A stretch of 64,000 nt of DNA from Atherix ibis (taxonomy: Eukaryota > Arthropoda > Insecta > Diptera > Athericidae). The position numbers were made by a program, and so were the translations under genes. Shown in pieces: positions 11,290 to 22,640 of this stretch. Under the pieces are notes generated by a model. It had not been told where the DNA came from. It ran no database searches and saw only the letters and a list, made by a program, of their open reading frames with translations. The stretch is taken from contig OY282610.1 of NCBI GenBank assembly GCA_958298945.1, positions 28,284,167 to 28,348,166 of the forward strand, read 5' to 3'. The number at the start of each line of letters is the position of its first letter. The first letter of the stretch is position 1.

Positions 11290-13480
11290 CACTACATTAG
11301 GTGTTATCGACAGTACCAAGATAAAGTCCGTTCAAGTAGTTGTTCATCTGGGATTATAAAAACAGTCACGTGGACCCAGATTACGTGCACAAAGAGGCTA
11401 TGGAACTACAGAAACACCTCTTTCCGATAAAAAACTTATCGATTTTTAATCAATAACTTTTTGTCCTTTATTAGATGTTATCGACAGTACCAAGATAAGG
11501 TCCTTTCAAGTAGTTGTTCATGTTCGGTTGCAAAGAGTTACGTAGACTCAAATCACGTGACTAAAGAGGCTGTGGAACTACGGTAATTCCTTTGTCTACA
11601 AAAACTTATCGATTTTTAATCAATAAGTTTTCATCTCTCTATTAAATATTATCGACAGTACCAAGATAAGGTCCTTTCAAGTAGTTTTTAATCTGAGGTT
11701 TTAAAAAGAGTCACGCGGACTTAGATCACGTGAATAAAGAAGCTGTGGAACTATGGGAATTCCTTTGTCCGATAAAAACTTATCGATTTTTAATCAATAA
11801 ACTTTTCTCTCTCTATTAGATATTATCGACAGTACCAAGATAAGGTTCGTGCAAATAGGTTTTGATATTCGGTAGTAAAAAGAGTTACGTAGACTCAAAT
11901 CACTTGCATAAAGGGGCTGTGGAACCACACGAATCCCTCTTTCTGACAACAACTTATCGATTTTTAATCATTAAGTTTTTGTTTTTCCATAAGATGTTAT
12001 CGACAGTACAAAGATATAGTCCGTTCAAGTAGTTGTTCATCTGCGATTATAAAAAGAGTCACGTGGACCCAGATCACGTGAACAAAGAGGCTGTGGAACT
12101 ACATAAACACCTCTTTCCGACAAAAACTTATCGATTTTTAATAAATAAGTTTTTGTCTCTTTGTGAGATGTTATCGACAGTACCAAGATAAGGCCCTTTC
12201 AAGTAGTTTTTCATCTGAGGTTGTAAAAAGAGTCACGTGGACTTAGATCACGAGAATAAAGAGGCTGTGGAACTATGGGAATTCCTTTGTCTACAAAAAC
12301 TTATAGATTTTTAATCAATAAGTTTTCATCTCTCTATTAGATATTATCGACAGTACCAAGATAAGGTCCTTTCAAGTAGTTTTTAATCTGAGGTTTTAAA
12401 AAGAGTCACGCGGACTTAGATCACGTGAATAAAGAAGCTGTGGAACTATGGGAATTCCTTTGTCCGATAAAAACTTATCGATTTTTAATCAATAAGCTTT
12501 TCTCTCTCTATTAGATATTATCGACAGTACCAAGATAAGGTTCGTGCAAGTAGGTTTTAATATTCGGTAGTAAAAAGAGTTACGTAGACTCAAATCACTT
12601 GCATAAAGGGGCTGTGGAACCACACGAATCCCTCTTTCTGACAAAAACTTATCGATTTTTAATCATTAAGTTTTTGTTTTTCCATAAGATGCTATCGACA
12701 GTATAAAGATAAAGTCCGTTCAAGTAGTTGTTCATCTGCGATTATAAAAAGAGTCACGTGGACCCAGATCACGTGAACAAAGAGGCGGTGGAACTACATA
12801 AACACCTCTTTCCGACAAAAACTTATCGATTTTTAATAAATAAGTTTTTGTCTCTTTGTGAGATGTTATCGACAGTACCAAGATAAGGCCCTTTCAAGTA
12901 GTTTTTTATCTGAGGTTTTAAAAAGAGTCACGCGGACTTAGATCACGTGAATAAAGAGGCTGTGGAACTATGGGAATTCCTTTGTCCGATAAAAACTTAT
13001 CGATTTTTAATCAATAAGCTTTCCTCTCTCTATTCGATATTATCGACAGTACCAAGATAAGGTTCGTGCAAGTAGGTTTTGATATTCGGTAGTAAAAAGA
13101 GTCACGTAGACTCAAATCACTTGCATAAAGGGGCTGTGGAACCACACGAATTCCTCTTTCTGATAAAAACTTATCGATTTTTAATCAATAAGCTTTTCTC
13201 TCTCCATTATATATTATCGACAGTACCAAGATAAGGTTCGTGCAAGTAGTTTTCCATCTACGGTTGCAAAAAGGGCTACGTAGTCTCAAATCACGTGAAT
13301 AAAGAGGCTGTGAAACTACGGGAATTCCTTCGTCCGACAAAAACTTATCGATTTTTAATCAATAAGTTTTTGTCTTTCCGTTTAGATGTTATCGACAGTA
13401 TCAAGGTTAGGCCCTTTCAAGTAGTTTGTTCTCTTCGATTGTAAAGATGGTCACGTGGAGTCAGATCACGTGAATAAAGA
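11290..13480. repeat. ~174-bp satellite with four-monomer higher-order pattern
   Basis: TTATCGACAGTACCAAGATA recurs about every 174 bp at roughly 11303, 11478, 11648, 11823, 11998, 12171, 12344, 12518, 12692, 12865, 13039, 13213 and 13387: about thirteen monomers, the last truncated. Monomers fall into types by internal sequence. Type A (GATTATAAAAA with GTGGACCCAG) occurs at 11303, 11998 and 12692. Type D (GGTAGTAAAAAG with CACTTGCATAAAGGGG) occurs at 11823, 12518 and 13039. The A-to-A spacing is about 695 bp. Every unit contains a near-palindrome, CTTATCGATTTTTAATCAAT followed by AAG, and most carry CACGTG. I see no conserved coding frame. Confidence 0.93.
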
Positions 13481-13483
13481 GAC

Positions 13484-13873
13484 GTGGATAAAGTGCTTTC
13501 AACTATTGATAAAGGTGACCGTGTTATTAGGGCGTGTTGTCATTCCAGTGTCTATAATACCCAATTTGACACGAACAATCCCATTTTTATACCTTTGAAA
13601 GACTTTTCTATAAAAAAGGGCATTCTTATCAAATGGCTCTTAAAACATTCCACAATTCCATCGATTTTTATATTGAAGGTATTTTTGCGCGAGGTTCATT
13701 TTCCAGTGTTTCACGGCCCTCCAAAAAGTTTTAAAACTTGCTTCACCTTTTACTATATTTTTCTACTTTTTTTCAATTTTTTTTTCTTCTTTAAGTGTAT
13801 ATGTAAATATAACTTTGCAAACACTTCGAACCTCGTGCAACCAACGCATAAAGCTAGCGACAAGCATGCCTAG
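13484..13873 (+). other. unrecognised open frame beside the satellite
   Basis: This 129-codon open frame starts with GTG, not ATG, directly after the last satellite monomer. The middle is hydrophobic and phenylalanine-rich because of T-rich DNA (around 13750-13800), so much of its openness may come from composition. No domain is recognised, and I do not consider it a supported gene. Confidence 0.12.
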
Positions 13874-13899
13874 CAGGGTAATGTGCTCTCTAAATATGA

Positions 13900-14340
13900 T
13901 CGTTACTAACCATACTCTAGTTGAACTTGACGTTCATAATTTTTTTTTTCAAGTCAAATTTCAATAGCTTCCTTAACATAATTTTATTTATACTATAACA
14001 TGGGTCATGTCATTACCGTACAGGATTGAAATTTATACTATACGTCTAGGAGAGACTAACGTATCAGCTTTGTGGAGGATAAGTCTGCAATGATGCCAGA
14101 TCACTCTCAGTCTTATTATCCAAATTTCGACTTTTTAAAAATTCAAAACAAAATACAAAAATTATTGTATCATAAAAACTCATTTGAAAAACTATGCAAA
14201 TGTATCCTCAAACGCTTCAATGTCGGTGGTCCTTATGGTAGCATTCTAGGTCCTATCCTTTATAATGTTTGTACCCAAATTCAATTATATATCTGTAGTC
14301 AGATAAGCTGATGGTATATCGATCCTTTTATCTCATGAAG
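13900..14340 (+). pseudogene. Jockey-like reverse transcriptase fragment
   Basis: Around 14220-14275 the plus strand reads GGPYGSILGPILYN, a decayed RT motif B (normally GVPQGSILGP). The YADD box is not recognisable downstream. This is a short, degenerate remnant of the same retrotransposon group as at 8780 and 34345. Confidence 0.6.
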
Positions 14341-15085
14341 ACTCTAACAAAGATCACTTTTTAACTTTACTGATTAACTAATTATAAAAGGGGAAGTCTG
14401 TCACACCTCATATATCATGAAAACAATTATTTCCAGTCAACATGTTATGATTAATTTCAACAACAAAAAATTTAACGCCATAATATCTTAGACTAATCAA
14501 AAAAAAACAATTAAATATAATAAGCTTTAGTTAATATGAATAAGAAATGAATTTTCTAGAGATACTTAAGGAGCTTTATTTCATTATAGCAGATGAAAAT
14601 ACAAAACAACGTTAAATTAAAACGGGAATTACTCCGTATTTATAGGAATTTTTATTTTGAATTCGTTTAAAAAATAATTGCAGTATTATATCTATGTGAA
14701 TTAATTTTTTTTTAAAAAACAACAAAAAAAACTATCAGAGCTTTTCGTGAAAATGGAAAAAAATTTAATAAGCGAGTCTAATAAGAAAAAATACTATTGG
14801 TTCTTTTTAAAAGTTTTTTTTTCATAATACGTATTTTGATATTTTAATGGTATTTTTTAAAAGTCTTTTTTAATTTAACAAAAAAAAACACACAAAATAA
14901 ATCATATAAAAAAATTGGCGAGAAAATTAATAAATTCATACTATTTGATGAAGAATATTTGCGAGGAAGCTGAAAAAAACGCACGAGAAAGTAGAAAAAT
15001 TTCAATAATATTTATTAATCATAAATAGAAATAAAAGAAATGATAATTGACCAAATAACATTTTTATGCGATTAAAAAATGTATT
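14341..15085. other. AT-rich intronic stretch
   Basis: A- and T-rich DNA with poly-A and poly-T tracts; no feature can be supported. Confidence 0.55.
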
Positions 15086-15089
15086 TTAT

Positions 15090-15350
15090 AGTTTAAAAAG
15101 TACAGTCCTGTCATTTAACAGTTATTTAACATACAATATATTAAATTAAGTTAAAACAAAATTTTTTATTTTGCCATTTCGGTGATTCTGAATAAAATGT
15201 TCGTCCCATGGATACGTCAGTAGATAAAAATTACCATGTAAGGAGCTCTGTAAACCCATAAATGAGTTATATCGCAGAAAAGTAGAATTAAAAACCGAGA
15301 TTTTTGGAAAAAAATACAAATTCAAAATCATTAATAAGTATTTACCGTAA
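15090..15350. mobile_element. end fragment of TTTGGAAAGTACAG-type element
   Basis: The stretch starting AGTTTAAAAAGTACAGTCC and continuing TGTCATTTAACAGTTATTTAAC matches the left ends seen at 17165, 21998 and 44980. Only the terminal region is recognisable; the rest is eroded. Confidence 0.45.
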
Positions 15351-16095
15351 AAGTTAATAAAAAATACTTTTACAAAAATTTTATTATTATTAAAATAACA
15401 AAAAAAAAATTGAAAATTATAATAAAAAAAATAATATGCCTAAAATTAACCTGAAAATTTTATTAAAAAAAAATATTTTAAGGCAAAAAAAAAATAAAAA
15501 ATTTTCGAAAAAGAAATAGATCAAAGTAAAAATCATTTATTCAGATAATTAAGTATCTTGTCTGTTAGACACATTAAAATGTTTCTGATTGTCTGAGGCA
15601 ACCTTTGATCACGGACGTTACCAAATCAAAATTGGAACATCTTCATTAGAACTTAAGGAGCCGTGAAATATGGAAAATTAACCAATTAAAAATGAATTAT
15701 AGATGATTATTAATAAAAATAAATAATGATTTATTCCCAACCTGAAAAAAATTTTTGGAAATAAAGGTACACATTTAAATATTGTTTTTGAAAAGATGAG
15801 ATTTGATTTCTTTTCGAGATCTGACTGGATGATAGATAGTCTTTGAAGGATAAATAAAATAGAGTAGATTAATATTAAAATTACATTTAAAGCGCATTAA
15901 TATAAATCACAGAAAAAAAAATTAAAATAAATAAGAAAAATGGAAGAAAAAACTATTTGTTTTTTTTTTTTGTTTAAATTGAATGTTGAAAGAATACAGA
16001 AGATGTCGAAATTTTTCACAAGTAATTATTTTCTGTAAAATATGTCGGACAAAAGTAAAATATATTCGAAAAGATTTTACGCGTGACCACCTTAG
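15351..16095. other. AT-rich intronic stretch
   Basis: Homopolymer-rich sequence with one less AT-rich patch at about 15555-15660 that I could not assign to any family. Confidence 0.5.
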
Positions 16096-16099
16096 TATA

Positions 16100-16638
16100 T
16101 AGGGTGTCTCAAAATTTTGTGCACTTCAAGATTTGAATTTTGCGCCATTTGTGCGGTAAAGTGTTGCCAATGAAAAAAAGACAGGGTGACAGGTGACAGT
16201 TCAAGGTTATTAAAAATGTTGAGAGTCCAGGAATGTCAATTCGGTAGCATGGTCATAAATTGGACGTTTCGAGGAGCTCTCTAGAGCGTATTCTCACGAA
16301 AGATTTCAAGAAGTGAAGCCTATTGACCACGCACAGCGAATGGAGTTTGTTGAATGGATTATTTTACGAACGAGGCTCATTTTCATCTTAATGGCTTGGT
16401 TAATCGACAAAATTGTTAAATTTGGGGTTAAAAAAATTCACGAGTGATTGTTGAGAAACAAATTCATCTACAATGTGTTAATGTTTGGTGCGGATTTTGG
16501 GCTGGAGGCATCATCGGAACATTCTTCTTTGAAAATGCAGCTGGTCAGGCAGCAAGATATGGATGTGGACGATATGTGGTTTCAACAAGATAGAACCTGG
16601 AGAAATAATTCAATGTTGCGTCATTTTTGGGACACCCT
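16100..16638 (+). mobile_element. internally deleted DD41D element with both ends
   Basis: The terminal repeats GGGTGTCTCAAAATTTTG (left) and GGGACACCC (right, 16629-16637) bound a ~540-bp copy next to TA. The interior keeps the start of the transposase core (MEFVEWIILRTRLIFIL-like near 16340-16390), GFWAG-like and FFENAAG-like sequence, then DVDDMWFQQD with the second catalytic Asp (16560-16590). It then jumps straight to the right end, so the third Asp is deleted. The sequence is close to the minus-strand copy at 24319. It is non-autonomous. Confidence 0.75.
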
Positions 16639-16639
16639 A

Positions 16640-17160
16640 TACAATGATTCATACTAAAAATGAAAGTTATTTTAATCCCATGGGTCTAGAGGGTCTTTTT
16701 TTCCCTCCAACTCTATTATAGATATTCTATCTTTCAATTGAGACATTTTCAACAACAAAATATTCTGTTCTCCTTTTTGTATTTTATTTGCAAATGTAGA
16801 AAAATTTTTGTGTAAAGAAACTTTTTTAAAAATGTGTTCTTATTAAGCGACACTTAGAATATCTCCTTCTAATTTGAATTCAACTAGTGATAGTAACATA
16901 GCCTAGATGCCCTTTAGTTGTTGTTCAGTACAAACGCAATTAGAAATGATTTTTTTTAAAAATTTCGTATATTCTAACAATCTAAAATTTGGGTCTAAGA
17001 AATTTAGGTCTAAGGAATAATAAATTTTATTGTTCATTAAGAAACAAAAATAAAAAATTAGGATAGCCTGAAAGGGGTAGTCCGTTATACGATTAATTTT
17101 TTATTTCCTAAAAACATTTTCAGTATTTGTGAAAAAAATTAAAGAACGGATAACTGTACA
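16640..17160. other. AT-rich intronic stretch
   Basis: No coding, RNA or repeat feature identified between two transposon relics. Confidence 0.5.
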
Positions 17161-17435
17161 GTTCGATAAGTACAGCCCTCTTCGCATTTGACATATCTTA
17201 TTAAAAGTAAAATTTATTTAGCCTAACGGTTGCCATTTTTAGCTACCAAACACTCAACTTAATTTGCGAATATATATGCCGATTAAGTGCTGGAACAAGA
17301 GGCTTTCGATACTATAATAAATTTTCTTCAGCGATGAGAAATATCTATTTATCGCTCGGTGAATTCTACAATATAGAAAATAACCGCATATAAGGCTCTA
17401 AAAACCCACAAGTAACTATATAAAAGATATTTGAA
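17161..17435 (+). mobile_element. fragment of TTTGGAAAGTACAG-type element
   Basis: The left-end-like sequence TTCGATAAGTACAGCCCTC at 17162 is followed by a decayed piece (about 17385-17410) matching the region after the first catalytic Asp in this lineage. It is cut off by the neighbouring element that begins near 17436. Confidence 0.45.
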
Positions 17436-18670
17436 TAATTTCTTTGCTGTTTGGTGTTTTGTTTTTATTTTTGATATATCACACGTGACACGTGTCGCGT
17501 ATGCTCTGTCAAAATTGCCATATCATCATGGAAGGACTTACATCCAAAAAACGCTTACAAATTATTCAATTTTATTATAAAAATTCGTGCTCTGTGAAAA
17601 ATGTGTTTCGCGCACTTCGATCATTTTATGGTCGTCATAATCCTTCTACTGAGTAAACAATTCAAGCCATAGTGACAAAATTTCAGAACAATTTTACGAT
17701 ATTTGACATCAAACCATCAACCCGTGTGAATAGAGTGCGTACAGAGGGAACTATTGCTGGCGTAGCGTCCAGTGTTGGTGAAGACCGTGATTTATCTATC
17801 CGTCGCCGTACACTGTAATTGGGATTGTCTTACTCGACTATGTGGAGGATTTTACGCAAGAATCGTGGTCTAAAAGCGTATTAAAACAGCTCATACAAGA
17901 TTTGAAGTTGAACGACCTGCCAAAGCGTCGAATTTTCGGTGAATGGGCCTTAGAACAAATTGAGAAAAATCCGTTTTTTTTACCAAAAGATTGCGTTTAG
18001 CGAAGAAGGTGATTATTTCTGGTTAACTGGATATGGGAATAAGCAAAATTGTTGCCCTTGATTGGAAAAACAACCACAGGTAAAGCAAGAACTGTCATTG
18101 CACCCAGAAAAATGCACTGTTTGATCATCGGTCCATATTTCTTTAAAGATGACACTGGCCACAACGTTATCGTCAATGGCGCCCATCTTCGAAATATTTT
18201 TTTACCCAAAATGCAAGAACTGCATCTGTTCGACATGTGGTTTCAATAAAGTGACGCTATATGCCACAGAGAACGTGAAACAATGGAAATAGTGAGAGAT
18301 GAGTTCTGTGAGCAATTAGTCTCACGTTTCGGACTGGGTAGGTGGCTGCCTAGATCGTGTGATTTGACGCCTGTAGGCTATTTTTTATGGGGCTACGTGC
18401 AGTCACTCATCTATGCCGATAATCCAGCGTCACTAGCAGCCTTGGAAGACAACATTACCAGCCGAAATACTCAAAAAAGTCGTTCATAATTAGACCTCTC
18501 GCATGGATCACCTAAAAAGTAATTGTGGCCAACATTTTCATAAAATAATCTCTAAAAATTGAAAGGGCACACATTGGTTTATCGATTTGAATAAACACAT
18601 TTGCTATTTTGTAATATTGCTATATTATTTTTGAAAATTTGAAAATCAAACATCCGTTATATTCGAAAAG
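17436..18670 (+). mobile_element. nearly full-length but dead DD41D element
   Basis: The transposase relic begins near 17529 with MEGL...QIIQFYY and VKNVFRALRSFYG, an N-terminal helix-turn-helix (DUF4817-like). It continues through VASSVGEDRDLSI, then the core: FSEEGDYFWL has Glu where the first catalytic Asp is expected, the second Asp is replaced by Ser after an in-frame stop (18237-18255), and the third is Gly (DLTPVGYFLWG, 18362-18391). The spacing between the last two positions is 41 residues, which places it in the DD41D group. Several other stops are present. Sister copies are at 30795 and 59236. Confidence 0.8.
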
Positions 18671-19160
18671 TGACTGTATGTGTGCATTTTTATCTGAAGA
18701 TATTTCTTTGAAGCTATGACTGTATTTCTAATCGCTATGGCTGTATGATATGTGGCTTTAGCAAAATAGTTCCACAAGCCGCAGAACATGACAAATTTTT
18801 GGCTTTATTACGCGTAAAGTTTCCAGAATGCCTTTAAGATCGTCCGATTTGACATCGTTAGATTTGTTCTTAAAAAAGTACATAAATAAATATATTCACG
18901 AAGAAATTGTTTAAACCAACATCCCTCAAGTAATCATCGAATTACAGCCCCGAAATGTGAGAAAAAACCATCAAAAATTACATCAAAAAAAGTCGCGTGA
19001 TAATTTTCTGTAACTATCTTATATATTATGAATAATGGCAAAGCTTCAATAGTACAATAAAATAAAAGGTTAATCCAAATCTAAATTGAAAATGCATTGG
19101 CTTAGACTTTATTTTCCAAAGTGCTAATTGGATAGCTCTTTAAAATGTGGAAAACTTTTT
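18671..19160 (+). pseudogene. relic of TTTGGAAAGTA-type DD41D element
   Basis: The plus strand at about 18830-18870 reads S-S-D-L-T-S-L-D-L-F-L, the region of the third catalytic Asp. It is followed by the conserved C-terminal block at 18920-19000, and a right end resembling TTTTCCAAAGTG is at about 19110-19122. Frames are broken and the N-terminal half is missing. Confidence 0.6.
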
Positions 19161-20563
19161 GATAAAAATTATTTTCTAGAAAATATAAATTCTATAGACA
19201 AATATTGCAAATGTATGTATGTACATGGATGATGGGGTATTTCGAGTTTGAAGGAAAAGAGTTATGGGAAGTTGATCGTATTATATTGTACAATATTTAA
19301 TTTAAAGCATAATACAGACCGTGAGTTGCCGCACAAGGATATAAAAATGTATTCGACCAAACTAGGTCATAAATATTATATGTATGTATATGTGAATAGT
19401 CGAATGGTACTAGCATGGCTTATAGGGATTTGTTTCCTTGCGAAATGAAAAAAAAAAATCATAATAATAACAAGAACTCGACTAGAAATTCTATTAAATT
19501 GAAGAAAATTAGGCCAATTACCAGCTAATAATAGAAGTGGTATTAACGCTTATCAATGTTGCAGAAGCTGCTGTTGCTTGCTCCCATGATAAATTTATGT
19601 ACAATACCATAAGTAAGTACTAGTAGAATGGGAATGACCGGTTGTTCTCATCGTGCAATGGTCAACGGGGAGTACTTATCAAATGTGTCAATAACCTAGT
19701 CCAAACTGCCATACGTGCCATCGATCATCGTAAAAATACAATATCAATAAAATTGCCAATTTGGTCAGCATTTGATTTTCTTAACTCTTTCCAAAATTGA
19801 TATTACTCATTATTAAGGTACAATTTATTATTAGACTTTTTATTAGAACAAGTATTCTTATTAGTTTTTAGTTGCTAAATTTGTACGTCTTGAGTTTGAT
19901 AGTATTTTCTAAAAATATTGCTCTTTCATGTTATTCGCCTCTTTAATAGAAATTAATTATTTTTATTATTCAATATACGACATAATAAAAACAGAACTAG
20001 CCCAATTACTACGAGTTTATATTACTACGCAAGTACTACAACATTTTACACAAGAATTAATGGAAAGCGAAAAAAGAATTTTTCGTTTAATTTTTATTGG
20101 AATTATTGTATTTTGCCTTCTTGACATTCTTGCCATGCTTGACATCAAATGATATAAGACCGCAAAGAAATTGTAATAAATTATATCATATTTAATATTT
20201 AATGTTTATACAGTTACAATGATTTTTTATTTTATAATTTAATCACCAGAAACTTTAATTAAATTTTTTGTTTTGCTATTTTCGTGATAAATTTTACTAT
20301 AAATATGGTAATTTCTGATTATTATTTTATGATTAAATAAAAAGTGAAAGTGTGAATTTTTTTAAGGGTTGAAAAAATGAATTTTATTATTTCAAGTAAG
20401 TATTTTCTAAGGTTTTTTAACTATACTACCTTTTTATTATAATAACACGAAAGACGTCTAGAAAAAGAGGTCATTAAAAATATTTGACAATTTTACGTTT
20501 TTCCGAGAATTTATGTTTTTTTTTTTATGTTTTTTTATTGAATTTTATTGATTCTTTTATATA
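19161..20563. other. AT-rich stretch with one small unrecognised ORF
   Basis: This is intronic DNA. An ATG-initiated 74-codon frame at 19928-20152 (plus) encodes a peptide with a hydrophobic C-terminal segment (LIFIGIIVFCLLDILAML) preceded by a polar stretch. It matches no family I recognise and has no supporting context, so I do not call it a gene. A GC-richer patch at 19540-19740 is also unassigned. Confidence 0.4.
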
Positions 20564-21835
20564 CGAGGGTCGTTCAATAAGTCCTTAGAAAAAGATAGAA
20601 AAAACGGTTTTTTTTTAAAAAAAAAATTTTTATTTTTCAACATAATCTTCTTTTAGCTCTATAAGAGGCTCCAACCGTTTTTTCCAAAATTTTTATTCCG
20701 TCCAAAAATTAGGATTTCGGAAGTTCTGCAAAATACTTATCCGTTTGACCAATGACGTCCTCGTTGGAAGTGAACCGTCGTCCGCCAAGCCATTTCTTCA
20801 GATTGGGGAAAAGAAAATAGTCGCTCGGGGCCAAATCTGGTGAATAAGCGGTATGCTGCAACAATTCCATTCTCAATTCCACAATTTTGGCCATGGAAAC
20901 AGCGCAGGTGTGCACACGGGCATTGTCCTGATGCAAGAGGATTTTTTTCTTCTTCAGATGGGAGCGTTTCTCTTTGATTTCCTCGCTCAATCGTTGCAAT
21001 AATGACGCGTAATACGCTCCTGTTATTGTTTTTCCTTTTTCCAAGTAGTCGATAAAAATGATGCCCTGCGAATCCCAAAAGACCGTGGCCATCACCTTGC
21101 CGGCCGATGGCACAGTTTTTGCCTTCTTCGGAGCCCGTTCACCCTTGAAAATCTACAGTGATGACTGTCTCTTCGTTTCTGGAGTGTAGTAGTGTATCCA
21201 GGTTTCGTCCACAGTGACATATCGACGAAGGAATTCGGCAGGATTGCGATGAAAGAGTGCCAACATAGCCTCAGAGTCCACTGCACGATTGCGCTTATTC
21301 TCCTCTGAGAGCAAACGAGGCACCCATCTTGCCGAAATTTTTTTTACAGACAATTTTTCATGCAAAATTGAAGCGACTATACCTTGTGATATGCCCGTGG
21401 CCTCAACTAATTCGCGCACTTTAATTCGCCGATCGTTCAAAATCAGATCGTGGATTTTGTCGATGATTCCAGGAGTAGACACCTCAACTGGGTGTCCTGA
21501 ACGATGTTCATCTTTTGTGGATGAACGGCCACGTTTAAATTCATTCACCCAATTGTAAACCGTCACAAACACAGGTGCAGATGTGCCATGAAATGCATCC
21601 AACTCGGCTTTGATTTCTTTCGGGCTTAAGCCTTTCAAATGGAGATGTTTGATGACAGCCCTAAACTCGCTTTTTTCCATTGTTATGCACAAATAAATGT
21701 CGTTAACTTTAATCGACTCTATGGATCGAGCTGAAATTTTGATAGTTTTCCTGTCAATAATGCTACTTACAAAAAAAATCTTTACCTACGAGCGCAATTT
21801 CTCGGATTTTCTAAGGACTTATTGAACGACCCTCG
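20564..21835 (-). mobile_element. near-complete mariner transposon (DD34D)
   Basis: A 1272-bp element flanked by TA on both sides. The terminal inverted repeats start CGAGGGTCGTTCAATAAGTC and match perfectly over 29 bp (20564-20592 and 21807-21835). It contains one transposase gene on the minus strand (separate entry). Size, TA target and ends are those of a classical mariner. The perfect repeats suggest a fairly recent insertion in intron 1 of unc-13. Confidence 0.95.
20630..21680 (-). pseudogene. mariner transposase, broken by two stops and a frameshift
   Basis: The start is the ATG at 21680 (MEKSEFRAVIKHL). The order is: N-terminal helix-turn-helix pair with a VYNWVNEFKRGR linker motif, a second DNA-binding segment (VRELVEATGISQGIVASIL), then the catalytic core with the first Asp in VTVDETWIH, the second in HQDNARVHT and the third in YSPDLAPSDYFLF, 34 residues apart (DD34D). 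All three catalytic residues survive. Breaks are an in-frame TAG at 21153-21155, a TAA at 20709-20711 and an apparent one-base shift in the run at 20678-20683 just before the C-terminus. The upstream and downstream halves are in the same frame, so the damage is light. It catalyses cut-and-paste at TA when intact. Confidence 0.93.
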
Positions 21836-21837
21836 TA

Positions 21838-22640
21838 TATACAATATATATATTTTGTTTAAATTAATTAATATACTCGTATATGCTCTAGAAAAAATAT
21901 TGAATGCAATTAAAATAATATTTTATAAATAATTTTCGAAAACTTTTCCAAAACATTTTTTTCAATAAACTAAAGTATTATCCATTATACAATTCTAAGA
22001 GTACAGCCCCATTATTTGGTAGTTGTTAAATAGGAATTTTATTTTAAATAAAAATTTATTAAGATTAAAGTTTGCCATTAATTTAGTTAAAATTAAATTA
22101 TGAAAACTTTATGAAAAAATTCAGATTCTGTGGTAATTACTGATTGCGCTTAAAGCAATATAATTTTCTTCTTGGAAGACGCAACTCTTACGTATCATAG
22201 CAGCCATTTAATAATTTTATATTTTATATATTATATAATAGTTATATTTAAGTTATATTATGAATTAGTAATATTATCAAATATTGATTTTTAAGTCTTT
22301 TATTTGTTCAGAAAAATATTCTACAGTATAATTAATTTTGCAAAATTGTCTAAAAATAGTGTGCTCAAAATATTATACGAGCTTTGTTTGGATCAAAAAA
22401 ATGTGAAAAAGCTTAAATATAAAGTTTTCTTAAATTACTCTTCGAATGTTTGTTTTTTTGGCCTTATAGTTATTATTAACTGAAATCATAAAATAGCCTT
22501 GGAAGAAATTGTATAGTTTTTTGGCAGTTTAATATTTAAAAAAAAATGATATTTATATGGTGTAGCAGAAAATTATACGGTGTGGTTTGTACTGAAGTCC
22601 TTATAAAGTACGATGGAACAGCGTTATGAATGAGAGTATA
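21838..22640. other. AT-rich stretch with an eroded transposon end
   Basis: At about 21988-22030 the sequence TTCTAAGAGTACAGCCCCAT matches the TTTGGAAAGTACAG-type left ends. The rest, to 22640, is A/T-rich without recognisable content. Confidence 0.45.

Noticed and set aside
11290..13480. Regular repeats as a possible CRISPR array
   Set aside because: Whole 174-bp monomers repeat, with no short constant repeat and unique spacers, and the context is eukaryotic.
19928..20152. 74-codon ORF with hydrophobic tail as a membrane peptide gene
   Set aside because: A single short frame in AT-rich intron DNA, with no homology recognised and no promoter or splice evidence.
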